A DNA stretch of 64,000 bases from the NCBI GenBank assembly GCA_022570795.1, contig JAKUDP010000001.1:3224001-3288000 (forward strand), in the 5' to 3' direction. Positions 42,943 through 54,311 of this stretch are shown here, in pieces. This DNA is from Sphaerulina vaccinii. Taxonomy: Eukaryota; Ascomycota; Dothideomycetes; Mycosphaerellales; Mycosphaerellaceae. A model generated the notes under the pieces. It did no database searches and was not told the DNA's origin. It was given only the letters and a program-made list of their open reading frames with translations. Made by a program: the position numbers and the translations under genes. Each line of letters opens with the position of its first letter. Positions within the stretch are counted from its first letter, which is position 1.

Positions 42943-44148
42943 TTATGCACCGCCTTGATCCTTGATAATGCCACGATTGAGCTGCACTTGCGCCAAAATC
43001 TTGTCGGCGCCCTTCTCGACTAGCATCTTCGCAACATCGAAACCGAGCTCGTTCGCTTGCTCGTGCGTGAGGATTCTGCGACGCGTCTCAATCTCGGCGG
43101 CCTCCTGGCCATCAAGACTCACCACAATGGCGCGCATCACCAGCTCGTCACTCACTTCATCCTCCAGCTCTTTCGTGCCTCCAACATGGGTAGCTGCACC
43201 ACTGGCCTTGTCGTAGACCTCAGCAGGCTTGATGCCAACACCTGCATGCTGATCGTGCATTCGACTCTTGGAGATCCACTCTGTCTCGACTCCGATAGGT
43301 ACCGAGCATCCTCCTTCCAGTGTCCGCATGAGCGCTCGCTCCACGAGAGCCTGCCGCCAGGATCGATCATCACCAATCCTGGAAAGCAGCTCCGCCGTGC
43401 GCTTGTCATCAGAGCGAATCTCAATGCCCAACGCGCCTTGCCCAACAGCGTGGAGCATGCCGCCGTTGTCTTTCGACAGATAGCTTCCAATGCGATGGCT
43501 GAGACCTAGACGCTCCAGACCAGCCACAGCAATGCAGATAGCTGAGTAGTCTGAGCTCGGGTCGTCCAGCTTGCCCAGGCGCGTACCGATGTTTCCTCTC
43601 ACATCCTGAAACTGGAGTTGTGGGTAGAAGCGCTTGAGCTGCGCCGTTCGTCTCAAGCTGGACGTCCCAACCACTGCGCCTTCTGGCAGGTCTTTCAACG
43701 ACTTCACCTTGTCCACGAGCGTGGGCTTCAGTACCAATGCATCGCGTGGATCTTCCCGCTTGGTGACACAGCCGAGACTCAGACCAACGGGTAATTGCGT
43801 TGGCATATCCTTCAAGCTGTGCACGATCAAGTCGAGTGAGCCATCTTCAAGCAGGACTTCCAGCTCTTGTGTCCACAATGCCTTCTCATTGAACTTGTGC
43901 AAAGCTGTCTTCTGGTTGTTGTCTCCCGTAGTGCTCATGGCATGGATCTCGAAGTTGTGCTCTGGCCATGCTTCCCGCAATGCCTTGACCACCTCGTCTG
44001 CTTGTTTCCGTGCCAGTATGGATCTCCGCGTGCCAACGTGGAATGTCTGAGTGCTGGCCGTTTCGTGTCTGGCCTTGATGACAATGTGGGACTGGTCATC
44101 AGCCGGTGGCGGCGCCGTCGTCGTCGTCGTTGTCGCTTCTGTGGCCAT
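42943..44148 (-). CDS. HEM3: Porphobilinogen deaminase (hydroxymethylbilane synthase)
   Basis: A single exon of 401 residues. It joins four porphobilinogen molecules into hydroxymethylbilane, the third step of haem synthesis, in the cytosol. Visible hallmarks are the N-terminal VGTRRSILARKQAD, the conserved VHSLKDMPT, the VGTSSLRR motif, the VRGNIGTRLGKL motif, and the cofactor-attachment loop EGGCSVPIG, where C281 carries the dipyrromethane cofactor. Length is slightly above the family norm because of a Thr/Ala/Pro-rich N-terminus (residues 1-20) and an insert near the C-terminus (ASGAATHVGGTKELEDEV), both common in filamentous fungi. No introns were needed. It ends with TAA. Neighbours are unrelated. 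Confidence 0.96.
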   Translation of the reverse strand: MATEATTTTTTAPPPADDQSHIVIKARHETASTQTFHVGTRRSILARKQADEVVKALREAWPEHNFEIHAMSTTGDNNQKTALHKFNEKALWTQELEVLLEDGSLDLIVHSLKDMPTQLPVGLSLGCVTKREDPRDALVLKPTLVDKVKSLKDLPEGAVVGTSSLRRTAQLKRFYPQLQFQDVRGNIGTRLGKLDDPSSDYSAICIAVAGLERLGLSHRIGSYLSKDNGGMLHAVGQGALGIEIRSDDKRTAELLSRIGDDRSWRQALVERALMRTLEGGCSVPIGVETEWISKSRMHDQHAGVGIKPAEVYDKASGAATHVGGTKELEDEVSDELVMRAIVVSLDGQEAAEIETRRRILTHEQANELGFDVAKMLVEKGADKILAQVQLNRGIIKDQGGA

Positions 44149-44649
44149 TTGGTCGTACTGTGAGTGTAAGTGAGGTAAAGACAGATGTTAGCTCAACACA
44201 GAACACGACTCCCCACGTTCAATTGATGATATTGATGGTTAGTTAATTATGATTAGACTTTCTACAGCGGCCTCGGCCAATTCCTTCGGGACATTGCGTC
44301 AATGTTGCCCCTCGTTTGCTTCTCTTCTGCAGGAACATCGACCATCATCCCTGAGCTTCGCAGAGAGCGACATCAAGTAGATTACGCGCCGCCGACACGA
44401 AAATATGAAACGAGCCGGATGATGAGTCTGCTGTTCGATATGAACGGTGCTTGTTCCACTTTCATGTCAGCTAGTTCTACATCTTCGTCCGTGAGGACAA
44501 CGAGGCCGCTTTCATATCTTTAAACACCCCCTTTGTTCAGCTGACAACGAGCATCTCAGCCTGCTGCGAGACTCCTTCAGATCTACCTAACAAGAAGTCA
44601 CCACGTCTATACTATACACTACTCTACCATCTATCACAATATCGAAACC
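44149..44649. promoter_or_regulatory. Divergent promoter, HEM3 / eIF4E-like gene
   Basis: A 501-bp spacer between divergent start codons. An AT-rich patch (about 44220-44260) lies in the middle, and the right end is a C/A-rich leader. No factor site is claimed. Confidence 0.5.
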
Positions 44650-45498
44650 ATGGCCAATCCGACACCCCTCCGAGTTTCTGGCCTGCCAGGTATAGGTGCC
44701 GAAGAACAGGCTGCAACCACCTCCCCAGCACGAGGAGCAGAGATGGCGAACTTCTTGCGTGCTCGCCTGAATCGCAGCACGCGAGAAAGCAGACAGCCAG
44801 GAGAAGCACCACCACCAGCTCTAGTCCACAGCTGGGACTTCTGGCACGATCGACAAGAACGCTCAGCAGTAATCGATTCCAAACCCCCAGTAGAAGATGC
44901 AAGCAAATACGAAGAACGCCTTGAGCCACTCGCATCGATAACAGATGTCAAACAGTTCTGGTCTGTACTAAACAATTTCGATATTTCACGACTCGCACTT
45001 CGCGATAGTATACATCTCTTCCACAGAGGTGTGAAGCCTGTATGGGAAGACCCTCGAAATGCCAAAGGAGGGAGTTGGACATTTCGTGTGCCCAAAACTG
45101 TGGCTGCGCAGTTTTGGCAAGAGATATGTATGATGGCTATTGGAGAGCAGTTACAAGAAGCTGTGCAAGCGGACCAGCTGAATAAGGCTAGCTTTCGGGA
45201 TGATATCTGTGGTGTCAGTCTGAGTGTCAGGTTCAATAGTATGTTGATCCAGATATGGAATCGTGATGCGGAGCATCAGACCGGCGTGGACAGTGTGTTG
45301 GAGACGGTGTTCCATGGTATCAGTCCAGATCTGAAGCCAAAGGAGGGGAGTCATTACTACAAGAGGCACAATGAGCACGCTGGATTTGCGCAGACGGAGA
45401 AGGCGAGGCCGGTGTCAAGTGACAGCAGTGCATCGCAAGCGAGCTCTGTGGGCAGTAACGGCATGCAGTCGATCAACGCGGTTGTTCAGGGGCAATGA
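44650..45498 (+). CDS. eIF4E family cap-binding protein, class II (4EHP-like)
   Basis: A single exon of 282 residues with an eIF4E fold from about residue 58 to 235. Landmarks are HSWDFW (60-65), FHRGVKPVWEDPRN with the cap-stacking W132, and GGSWTF (W143). At the position of the other cap-stacking tryptophan (W56 of human eIF4E), the sequence reads SKYEERL, that is tyrosine 87. A Trp-to-Tyr or Phe change here is the hallmark of class II eIF4E (4EHP/eIF4E2). These bind cap more weakly and often repress translation. The N-terminal 55 residues and C-terminal 35 residues are Ser/Ala-rich extensions. It should act in the cytoplasm. Repressor rather than initiator function is inferred from the class. 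It is divergent from HEM3. Confidence 0.88.
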   Translation: MANPTPLRVSGLPGIGAEEQAATTSPARGAEMANFLRARLNRSTRESRQPGEAPPPALVHSWDFWHDRQERSAVIDSKPPVEDASKYEERLEPLASITDVKQFWSVLNNFDISRLALRDSIHLFHRGVKPVWEDPRNAKGGSWTFRVPKTVAAQFWQEICMMAIGEQLQEAVQADQLNKASFRDDICGVSLSVRFNSMLIQIWNRDAEHQTGVDSVLETVFHGISPDLKPKEGSHYYKRHNEHAGFAQTEKARPVSSDSSASQASSVGSNGMQSINAVVQGQ

Positions 45499-45949
45499 GT
45501 TGCGACTTGAGTCTGGAAGAACTACGAGTGTGTGACGGAACCATATAGCAGGAGTTCAGGCCCTGAAGACAGCCAATACAGAGATTGGCTGTCAGACAAC
45601 TTCCAGCATGCCAACTCATACGACGGCAGCGCTTCATGTATGCTGTGAGCACGCCCTGAAGGAGAGATATACTGTATGCTATCGAGAGGCAGCTATGGTT
45701 GAGCTTTGGAAAGATGATGAATGAAGGCGATAAGCCTGCAAGCATGGACGTCGAACAGACGACATCCTCTCAAACACAGCATACTTAGAGGCCATGTTAA
45801 CATGTCCAATCTCTATTCGATCTCGTGGTCGCTGGTCTCTCTCAGTTTCCATGTGCCCCACTTATCGTGATTACCTAAGATTGAAGTCGCGTCGCGTGTG
45901 ACAACAGTTCATTTCTTCCATCTTCACCAACAAGTCATGTTTGCCAGCA
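45499..45949. other. Intergenic region before DPB11
   Basis: About 450 bp holding the eIF4E-like 3' end and the DPB11 promoter. An imperfect inverted repeat (AGCCAATACAGAGATTGGCT, 45572-45591) may act as a transcript-end hairpin. Otherwise nothing. Confidence 0.45.
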
Positions 45950-48482
45950 ATGGCGACACTCCACGACACAGGTACAACACTCACTCGCTCTGATGGACAT
46001 ACATCACGCAATATCTGCTAACATGGACACCGACACAGACCAACTGCCACTGCAGGGCGTAGTACTATGTTGTACGTCCTTGGCTCAGGATGTCCGAGTA
46101 CGTAAAGCACACATACGAGATAACATCATGGCTTAGATTCTGATACTGATCTCTTGAGAAAGACTCACATCGCCGAGATGGCCACTCATATGGGCGCGGT
46201 CCATAAGTTGGACCTCACAGCTGACGTGACACATCTCCTGGTCGGCAGCATCACTACACCCAAATATCGATACGTCGCCAAAGAACGCCCGGATATCAAG
46301 GTCCTGACTCCCGAATTCATTGTCCAGGTACGCGATGTGTGGATGGCAGGTGGCGAGGTGGACGTGAAGAAGTATGAAGTAGAGTGCAAAGTCAAGACAT
46401 TCGAAGGGCTGGAGATGTGTTTGACGGGCTTCAATGATGTGGCGCAGAGAGCGGACTTGCAGAGGACGTGTCAAGAGCAGGGAGCGAGGTGGAGTGCTGA
46501 CCTGACCAAGCAAGTCACGCATCTGATAGCGGCGAAGCCTGAAGGAGCCAAGTACACGCACGCGAAGCAGTGGGGCATTTCTGTCGTGGGCTTGAAGTGG
46601 TACGAAGACAGCTTGCTGAGAGGCATGTCTGTCGATGAGAGCTACTATGCTTGCGAGATACCGCGAGAAAAGCAGGGCGTGGGCGCGTTCAAGACCACGA
46701 TGTCGAAGAAGACCAAGAGAGCACGAGAAGACAGCCAGGCTACAAAAGCCGTCGAGGAGCCAGGACGGAAGAAATTGCGAAAGAGCGCCAGTATGAGACT
46801 CGGTGGACAGAGCCAGGATCTGTGGCAAAGCATATCCCAACACGAAGTGCAGGTTGACAACACTGTGATGGATGCATGGAACGAGGCGAACAACGAAAGC
46901 CAGTCGCTACGAGACAGCATTGGACCAGGAGCCAACGCACGCCCCGATGCTACCGAAGTCATAGAACGAACCGAGCTCGAGGAGCCACGAGGACTATTCG
47001 CTGGACACTTTGTTCTTGTGCACGGCTTCGACACGGCGAGAAAAGAAAAGCTATGCCACGTTCTCACGAACAATGGTGCTGCAGTGGTCGATACTCTCAC
47101 GGAACTGGAGGATGCGTCAGGACAGCCCTTCTTTCGATCACGATGTCTTCTTATGCCACACGCACAGCCTACTAAGCTGCCTACTGTACCGCCGGGAACG
47201 ATACTCGTGACAGAGTGGTGGGTAGAACGATGCCTACACTTCAAGCAACAACTTGATCCGGATCAAGACTCACTCAGCCAACCGCTGCAGGACACACTGA
47301 TCACGGATTTCCAAGGTCTGGTTATCTCGTCTACTGGGTTCAACAGCGTGGACCTCAGGATGTCCGCAGAAACCATTAAATTGATGGGAGCGACATATGA
47401 GGAGAAGCTTACCCCCTCGACTTCTATACTTGTCTGCGCATCAGAAGTGATGAAGAAAGAGAAGGCTTACTATGCGTCAAAGTACAAGATTCCTGTCGTA
47501 CGCCCAGAGTGGCTATGGGAGTCTCTGAGAACACGGAGTAAGGTTCCGACAGAGCTTTATAGCCTTGACTTGGCACGATACGACTTCGGCTACCTCTCAC
47601 CGTCCACGGGCACTCCGGCTGCCAGCGACAAAGCATCTGGACGAGTCGCAGCCAGTGGAGTCAAGATGTAAGCTTACCTGTGGGACTTACCATTTAGTGA
47701 AGGTGGCTTGTGCTGACATGACTTACAGGGGTGAGGAACTCGTGCATCCTAAGCGCCTATCCAACACTCGCAGACGCCAGCCGACTCCTTCCTTGATGCT
47801 GAAGCCGGCAGGCTCTGGGAAGCCCACGCAAGCGAAGTCGAGAGAGCCTCCATGCCCATTCGTGCATGAAGACGAGGATGACGATGATAATGATGCTGCC
47901 AATGCGCCAAATGATCCACCACTCGAGCCGACTACAGCAAAAGCACCTGCCCCGCTACGCGAGATATCGCCCAATGCCTCTCAAGGCGCTCGACAGATGG
48001 AGAAGCCTACCAAAGAGAACGTGTCACTCGACAAAGCACAGCCATTGTTACCACCAAAGTCCCCACCTCGCCAGCCCAGTCCTGCAAAGGAGAAACAGAA
48101 GCTTACTTCTGACCTCGCTGCTCTTGTACGCCGCACCGTCTCTGGTCATGATCTTACAATTGAGCCACCAAAGCGCAAGCAAAAGACTCTCGGACGCAAC
48201 CTGAGCGGCACATCCTTGACTAATCTGCCAGCTCGACAGAATTCCACATCTGGCTCTCCTGCCATCATGGAGGAAGGCTGTGAAGCGGATGGGTTCGCGC
48301 CATCGCATGAGCCGGCTGCACTGCCTCCTGGTACTCAATTGGAGTATGGCGAGAGCACTGGGAAGAGAGTCGCCAGCATGGGCACTGTGAAGGATAGCGA
48401 AGATATTACGAAGTCTCTCGCGGTAGGCGCTGCTGCCGCGGCGGGTGGACGCGCGAAATCACGGGCGAGGACGAAGACATAG
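45950..48482 (+). CDS. DPB11: BRCT-repeat checkpoint/replication scaffold (Dpb11/Rad4/TopBP1)
   Basis: Four exons (45950-45971, 46039-46101, 46137-47667, 47729-48482) give 789 residues. Four BRCT domains are recognisable. BRCT1 (about 10-100) opens with GVVLCCTS and contains LTADVTHLLVG. BRCT2 (about 115-195) contains MCLTGFND and VTHLIAAKPEGAKY. BRCT3 (about 320-405) contains LVHGFD and TEWWVERC. BRCT4 (about 415-500) contains VISSTGF and VVRPEWLWES. This paired layout is that of Dpb11/Rad4(Cut5). The protein bridges phosphorylated Sld2/Sld3 to start replication and recruits Mec1/ATR in the checkpoint; it is nuclear. The C-terminal 270 residues are Pro/Ser/Lys-rich and disordered. The first two exons are short; the second intron is only 35 nt, the only choice that keeps BRCT1 in frame. 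The last intron is GTAAGC..TACAG (61 bp). Confidence 0.88.
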
Positions 48483-51400
48483 GGGTTGGTGCTGCATCTG
48501 CATTCTTTGATTACTATCATTGCGTTTAAGCGAGTGTTGCATACTAGCGGGTTCTGTAACGACAGATGATGACTGAAACAGACAGGTTGCGACTTGTGTT
48601 AGCTTTACGATGTAGAATGAAGGAGCGATTGGAGAGATGGCTAAAGGTAGCGATGGTATATAGCTTGACTCTATCGAAGGCTGGCGATGCGATTGACTTG
48701 TGTTCGATCAATGAGACAGCTGCACCATGCAGCCCTATCATAACACTTGTCAACGGTTGGGAACCAAGCTGTCAACCTAATGGTGAACCTTGAGGTGGAC
48801 ATTCGAGGAAGTTCTTAGGCAGCAGATTAAGCGTGACTCTATTACCTTGTGTCTGGCCCATTGTACAGCCAAAGAGCTGGGTATATGCCATGTGGTATCC
48901 ACATCAAACATGCGGAGCATGAACTTCATGGCAACAGGCAGCGACAAAAACAGATCGTCGTACCTGTTTCTGTTGAACTTGATCTTGGTAGCATAGCAGC
49001 CCTATCGCGATAGGTGGTCGATCATCAGTTCCAAGTAGAAGGATTGCCTTGAAACGAACAGCAGGGTTCTAGGAGAGCCAACACATCGCGCAAGTGCAGG
49101 ATAAGCTTCTGGCATATCCTGTCAAACGTCGCGTCAACAACGTTGTTTCCAAGCTTGATGTCTTGCGTGCTCTTTGGTTGATCGCGTAGAACAAGTAGTG
49201 GTTTGTACCATATCGTATACCGATGGAAGATAGACCGTTGTAGGCGTTATAGGGAGTGACGTTGTCTCGGACTCGTGTTGCTAGCGCCAAAGTAAGTGTT
49301 TTGACATCTCATGCTAACCTTCTGTATGGTATACAGCTCCTTGTTTGGCCAGCATCCTTCGATGAAACACTTTATACGGTGACGATGAAGACTAAGTAAG
49401 TACCTGTACCACTTTCATGAGGACTACCCTTGGAAGATTAGTGGAATCTCGAAATCGTTAAGCCTATTTCCTATAGACGACGCTTGTTTAAACATAAGGA
49501 TAGGCTTTCAGGACTGACCACGCGAATATGGCAATCGACAGAAGAGGTCTCCTGATGAAACTTCTGCAATGGTCTGACGGACGTTGCTCCTTATAGTCCT
49601 CTTCTAGTGTTCGCTCGGTCGGTCAAACAATCACAATCACAATCGACATCGGTGCGAGGATCGTAGATCTGCCATGAAACTGGCCATATGCGATCGTTCT
49701 GCCATGCGGACTCCAGGCTTTTCGTCAAGGTGATAAGCAGAATTGAACGCACCTTACTGCCAGTCCTCAAGCTGCAAGCAGGAAGCAGACCTGCGGGCAA
49801 CTTGTTATACGGAGACCATGCCGAGTGGAAGAGGAACGAAGTGATGGCGTGGCCCAACGCAGCGGTTGTGCGGGAGATCGGGAGATGCTCTCATAGCCGT
49901 AACCTTATACCTTCGGAGGACGTAAGTGTCGCTGAGTGGCTTTCTTGGTCGGCGGTTTTGCATATAGCGAAGATATCGCGACAATTCTTTTGCTCTCGCC
50001 GCCGCCTACGTTGGTCGGCAGTACTTCCTGAAGATCATCTACCAGGCTCATGATGTCCCTTGCTGCTCTCAGATGTTCACAATGATTTGTCGTTCTCCAG
50101 GCAAGCGCATATGGAGACCAGTGAATAGAAGTGGGGTCTGAAAAAGCTTGATACCAACAGCTCCCACGACACACCACAGCTTCGCTACTTCATTGAACGC
50201 CATTCCATGTTGGCAGCATGCCGCTTTGCCCGATTGTTTGTCATGCTGAGTGCAAAAGCGTTCATGATAGCCATGGCTTGCATATACGATCTTGCTGCTC
50301 CTGCTGGATTGGGCAAAGGCATTGTACTCGCGGCGAGTGAGGCGGTGTTCATCTCACGCGACCCCAAGAGCTCTTAGGAACTCTTATGCTTGAGATTGCC
50401 AAGCACGAAATCTATGGAGATCCTTGTCGCACATCACGGCATCCTGATTCCCGAAGTCGCGCGTCCGCGGGCTGTGTGGTTGTAAACAGTCTTCAAATAA
50501 TCCTTCGACACCCATTCCCACGTCCGATTGCACGAAGAAGAAGAGCGATTTATCGACAGGCTTGCGACGCCTGCAGCTGCGGGCTCAGGCACGACGAGTC
50601 GGCGAGCTTTCGGTGAAGTGACAGGCCGTCTTTTGCATGAGTAGCAGGATCACAAAGACTTGAAGATCCGCCAGTGCCGGTATTAGCTCAGCAATAGCGC
50701 TGCCGATTCTTTCCAGATGACGCATTGTTCTAGATTACCACTCACGAGAGATGGCCCTTCATCATGTAGGATGCCATCGCACGCTCGCAGAGTTAGACGA
50801 TGAGACTGAAGCAACTCACGTCTTTCTGACACCTCGCCTCGCACTCTATCCAGCGCCTAGGACGAAGCCACCAGCGCCCATCCTGGAACCTTGGCTTAAG
50901 CCATTAGGCGTACACGTACCGGTTTGGTCCCGCGGAAACGGCGCCAGTCCATAGGTACTCTAGTACCTGGGCTGCACTTCAAGGATCTGGAGAGCTGCTC
51001 CACGTCTGCTGTGGGCTTTTTGACGTCTATTCCTCTACAGCCTCACCTGCGTGCGCTGTCAGCGTACTTCGGGTAAAAATCGCCGCTGTTTCGATATATG
51101 CACCGGGCCAAGGTTGTGCCTAGGAGTCATCTGCTTGGAGACACGACCCGATCATACGCCAGGACATCATTTCAGCATTTCAGCCACGGAGTCGCATGTC
51201 TGACGTGCGGACATCAGATATACCAAGCTTCATCTCAAGAGACAGGATTGCGTTGCCACCCAACTGGCAAGAGTTATCTGTGCAGCGAACCCGCATGCTG
51301 GAACTTATTTTGAAACTGCACGAATCTTGGTTTACCACAAGCCCGGCTCCGGTTGTTTGAGAGACCGATCGCATTCTTGAAGCAGCCATCGCTAATATTG

Positions 51401-51686
51401 TAAGTAACACAAGACCTCCCTGTCCGGGCCACAGACCGCCTGAGCTCTTTGCGCCGGCAGACCCATGACGCGCCGTGTGACCGGGCATTTTTCTCGCCTT
51501 GGTTGTTGAAGAGAGCCGCATGGATGGCTATTGCAACCTGGCACTCACGCATATCGCAAAGCCCAGAGCCTTGATATGCTGCAGGACATGCCCGGTTGAC
51601 GAGCTCATCTGCTGACGAAAGAGCACGCGTCTTGCCACTACTGCATCTTTATCTGGGGAACACCTTTACTGACGTGGAGATTCACA
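48483..51686. other. Gene-poor 3.2-kb region
   Basis: No frame exceeds about 120 codons and none has a family signature. On the minus strand, 49905-50367 contains two short frames with helical, regulator-like sequence (for example DIMSLVDDLQEVLP) that could be a decayed fungal transcription factor, but I cannot support it. A sequence near 50679 resembles a tRNA A box (TTAGCTCAGC) without a matching B box. No transposon ends or long inverted repeats were seen. The right end should hold the arrestin promoter. Confidence 0.45.
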
Positions 51687-54311
51687 ATGGCAGTATCCTA
51701 CCGCTCTTCGACCTACGGCCTACTCTACTACGATCCAGCCAAGCACCATAACGAGAACGACAAACCTCAGCGAGTATATCGACCACGACGCGTGGGACCA
51801 GGTCGAGTTTGTATCAAGCTCGTTGATCCTCAGAAGGACAGGGACGGTCTACACCTCGTTCCTAAACTACTTCTCGCAAAGGATACCACTCCTCCAAAGC
51901 GGGAGTCTTTCAACCTCAAACTGGCGTCCACACGGGAGAACGCTAGACGGTTCCTCAAGTCTGTGATATCCACAGCACCAGCTGCCGATCCTCAGTCAGA
52001 ACAGAAAAAGGACAACTCGTGGAAACGGCGTTCTTGGTCACCCACCAAACGCTCGAATAGTCAGCAGTCGGGAGAGTCTGGTGGTGTGGGAGCACCTGCC
52101 AGTAGCACAGTCGCAGGTAGCACGGCAGAAGGAGTTGCAAATACAGCTACAGCAGATAGTCCTGCAACTACAATGCCGACATCCACCATGCGCGGGAACT
52201 TTCGACACTCAATAGGTGGTCCGATCAATGCCCACCTTCAACGGCCACGACTCAACAGCTCGACCCCACAAAATGGCTCGACACCCTCATTACAGTCCAT
52301 TTCGAGCAGTAATGAGTCCGTTCCTTCCCCACGAACACGAGCGAATTCGGCATTCATAGATAGTGCAGTCATTCCCAATCTCAACCTCGACGACGAAAAG
52401 CCAATCGCTTCTGGAAATGGCGTTGCTTTGGGCATACATCTTGCAGAGCCAGTTCTGTTCTTACAAGGATTCGAGAACTCGGACAACCAACCTGGTAACA
52501 CTGCGATGCTAAGAGGTGGCCTGCATTTGCGAGTCACTAAAGGTGCCAAGATAAAAGGAATCACACTCAAGTTTAAGGGAACTGCTATCACGAAATGGCC
52601 AGAAGGGATTCCACCTCGAAAAGTTGAGTTTGAAGAGCGAGACACGATCATGTCACACACCTGGCCTTTCTTCAATGCTCAATTTGAGAATGCGGAGAAG
52701 GGCACGAACGCAGACCACGTCCACCTCTTCAAAGATGGTGCCTCGACGACAGTCACACGACTCGATCCTCTTGGTCGTTCTTCCGAGAACCCTTCACAAG
52801 TGACGCTGAGCTCCAGGGAAGCCAAGAAACTGGCACTATCTGTCAATCAGTCGCGAAGTTTTGGGAAGGGAGAGACTCCCAGCGGCCCGACAGTTGCAGC
52901 CAAGGGCTACAGGACATTCCTTCCTGGCGACTACGTGTACAACTTTGAAATGCCCATCGACAGCCGATTGCCCGAGACTATCGACGTGGAGCTGGGGTCA
53001 GTCAAGTATGAATTGGAGGCTGTCATCGAGCGTTCCGGAGCATTTCGATCAAACCTGGTTGGTAATAAGGAGGTCACAATCATCCGGGCTCCGGCCGAAG
53101 GGTCCCTTGAGTGTGTTGAGCCCATTGCGATAAGCCGCAATTGGGAGGACCAGCTACATTATGATATCGTGATATCAGGAAAGAGCTTTCCACTGGGGAC
53201 GCAAGTCCCAATCGCGTTCAAATTGACGCCTTTGGCGAAGGTGCAATGTCACCGCATCAAGGTTCTGGTCACCGAAAATATCGAGTATTTCTGCTCAAAC
53301 AAACGTGTGCATCGCATGGAACCCACACGCAAAGTACAGCTCTTCGAGAAACGTGCAGACAGCGCGCCTACGAGCACATTTCCAGGTAGCACAATGCGTG
53401 TGACATCGGGAGGCGGCATTCCGCACAACCAGCGAGCAGCAGCTGCTAGAGGCGAAGACGTGACACCAGTTGATAGCACAAACTTGCTTGGCAACCTTGA
53501 CATGACGGATGCCGCGATCGGGCCCACTGAGATGGAGTTCAATGTGCAATTGCCAAGTTGCCACACGATGAAGGATCGTGACCGGACGCAACGCTTACAC
53601 TTCGACACAACATATCAGAACATTCAGGTGCATCACTGGATCAAGATTGTTATGCGCTTGTCGAAGCCAGATGTGAACGATCCCACGAAACGAAGACACT
53701 TCGAGATCTCGATCGACTCGCCTTTCCACATCCTATCATGTCGCGCGACACAGCAGAATACCTCCCTACCGGCATATACTTCTCCGGAATCTGGTCCAAC
53801 AAGCACAACACTGACAGAGTGCGGCTGTCCTGGCGCAGCCCAGCGAAGGAACTCACCTCCAAATCTGGCTTTACACGCTCTCAACACACAGCAAGCATCA
53901 CAACGCAATTCAATAGGACCAATGTCTCCCGGATTGACTAGACCCCCTACTGTTCACGCACGTGATGCTCACATCGGTCGACCGCAGTCCATCGATCGTC
54001 CCATACATTTGCTACGAGCGCCGTCGTTCAATCCACCTCCATTCTCGGAAGAGGAACCTCCTCCGCCACTGATCACGCCTCCGCCTCAATACGACAGTAT
54101 CGCGAGTCCGACGTCTGGACTTGCAGATTACTTCGCTCGTCTGAGTGATGCTTACGAGGACGATGACAGCAGTGGGGATGAGTCGAGGCCAGGACGTGTA
54201 AATGTGCCTTTGACGCCGGGTGGGCGTATCAATAGGAGTGTTGACTTGGGTCGCGGCTGGAATCCGTTGGCCACGCAGATGCCGTTGGCTCTGCCTAGAC
54301 GAGAAGTCTGA
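51687..54311 (+). CDS. Alpha-arrestin ubiquitin-ligase adaptor (Rod1/CreD-like)
   Basis: A single exon of 874 residues. The N-terminal arrestin fold lies at about residues 240-450, starting near EPVLFLQGF and including KGITLKFKGTAITKWPEG. The C-terminal arrestin fold is at about 475-690, with KRRHFEISIDSPFHILSC at its end. A PPQY motif at 799-802 (PPxY consensus) can bind the WW domains of Rsp5/HulA, and a weaker LPAY lies just after the arrestin core. Such proteins bring Rsp5 ubiquitin ligase to plasma-membrane transporters and trigger their endocytosis; CreD also links to carbon catabolite control. Residues 90-240 and the last 150 are Ser/Pro-rich and probably phosphorylated. Assignment to the Rod1/CreD branch rests on the SCHTMKDRDR...HHWIKIVMRLS context and is moderate. 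Confidence 0.9.
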   Translation: MAVSYRSSTYGLLYYDPAKHHNENDKPQRVYRPRRVGPGRVCIKLVDPQKDRDGLHLVPKLLLAKDTTPPKRESFNLKLASTRENARRFLKSVISTAPAADPQSEQKKDNSWKRRSWSPTKRSNSQQSGESGGVGAPASSTVAGSTAEGVANTATADSPATTMPTSTMRGNFRHSIGGPINAHLQRPRLNSSTPQNGSTPSLQSISSSNESVPSPRTRANSAFIDSAVIPNLNLDDEKPIASGNGVALGIHLAEPVLFLQGFENSDNQPGNTAMLRGGLHLRVTKGAKIKGITLKFKGTAITKWPEGIPPRKVEFEERDTIMSHTWPFFNAQFENAEKGTNADHVHLFKDGASTTVTRLDPLGRSSENPSQVTLSSREAKKLALSVNQSRSFGKGETPSGPTVAAKGYRTFLPGDYVYNFEMPIDSRLPETIDVELGSVKYELEAVIERSGAFRSNLVGNKEVTIIRAPAEGSLECVEPIAISRNWEDQLHYDIVISGKSFPLGTQVPIAFKLTPLAKVQCHRIKVLVTENIEYFCSNKRVHRMEPTRKVQLFEKRADSAPTSTFPGSTMRVTSGGGIPHNQRAAAARGEDVTPVDSTNLLGNLDMTDAAIGPTEMEFNVQLPSCHTMKDRDRTQRLHFDTTYQNIQVHHWIKIVMRLSKPDVNDPTKRRHFEISIDSPFHILSCRATQQNTSLPAYTSPESGPTSTTLTECGCPGAAQRRNSPPNLALHALNTQQASQRNSIGPMSPGLTRPPTVHARDAHIGRPQSIDRPIHLLRAPSFNPPPFSEEEPPPPLITPPPQYDSIASPTSGLADYFARLSDAYEDDDSSGDESRPGRVNVPLTPGGRINRSVDLGRGWNPLATQMPLALPRREV

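Noticed and set aside
45572..45591. Inverted repeat AGCCAATACAGAGATTGGCT as a bacterial-type terminator
   Set aside because: It can fold into a short hairpin, but this is a eukaryotic genome and there is no evidence for such a terminator; kept only as a note.
50679..50720. tRNA-like A-box sequence (TTAGCTCAGC)
   Set aside because: No B box (GGTTCGAANCC-like) within tRNA distance and no acceptor stem pairing.
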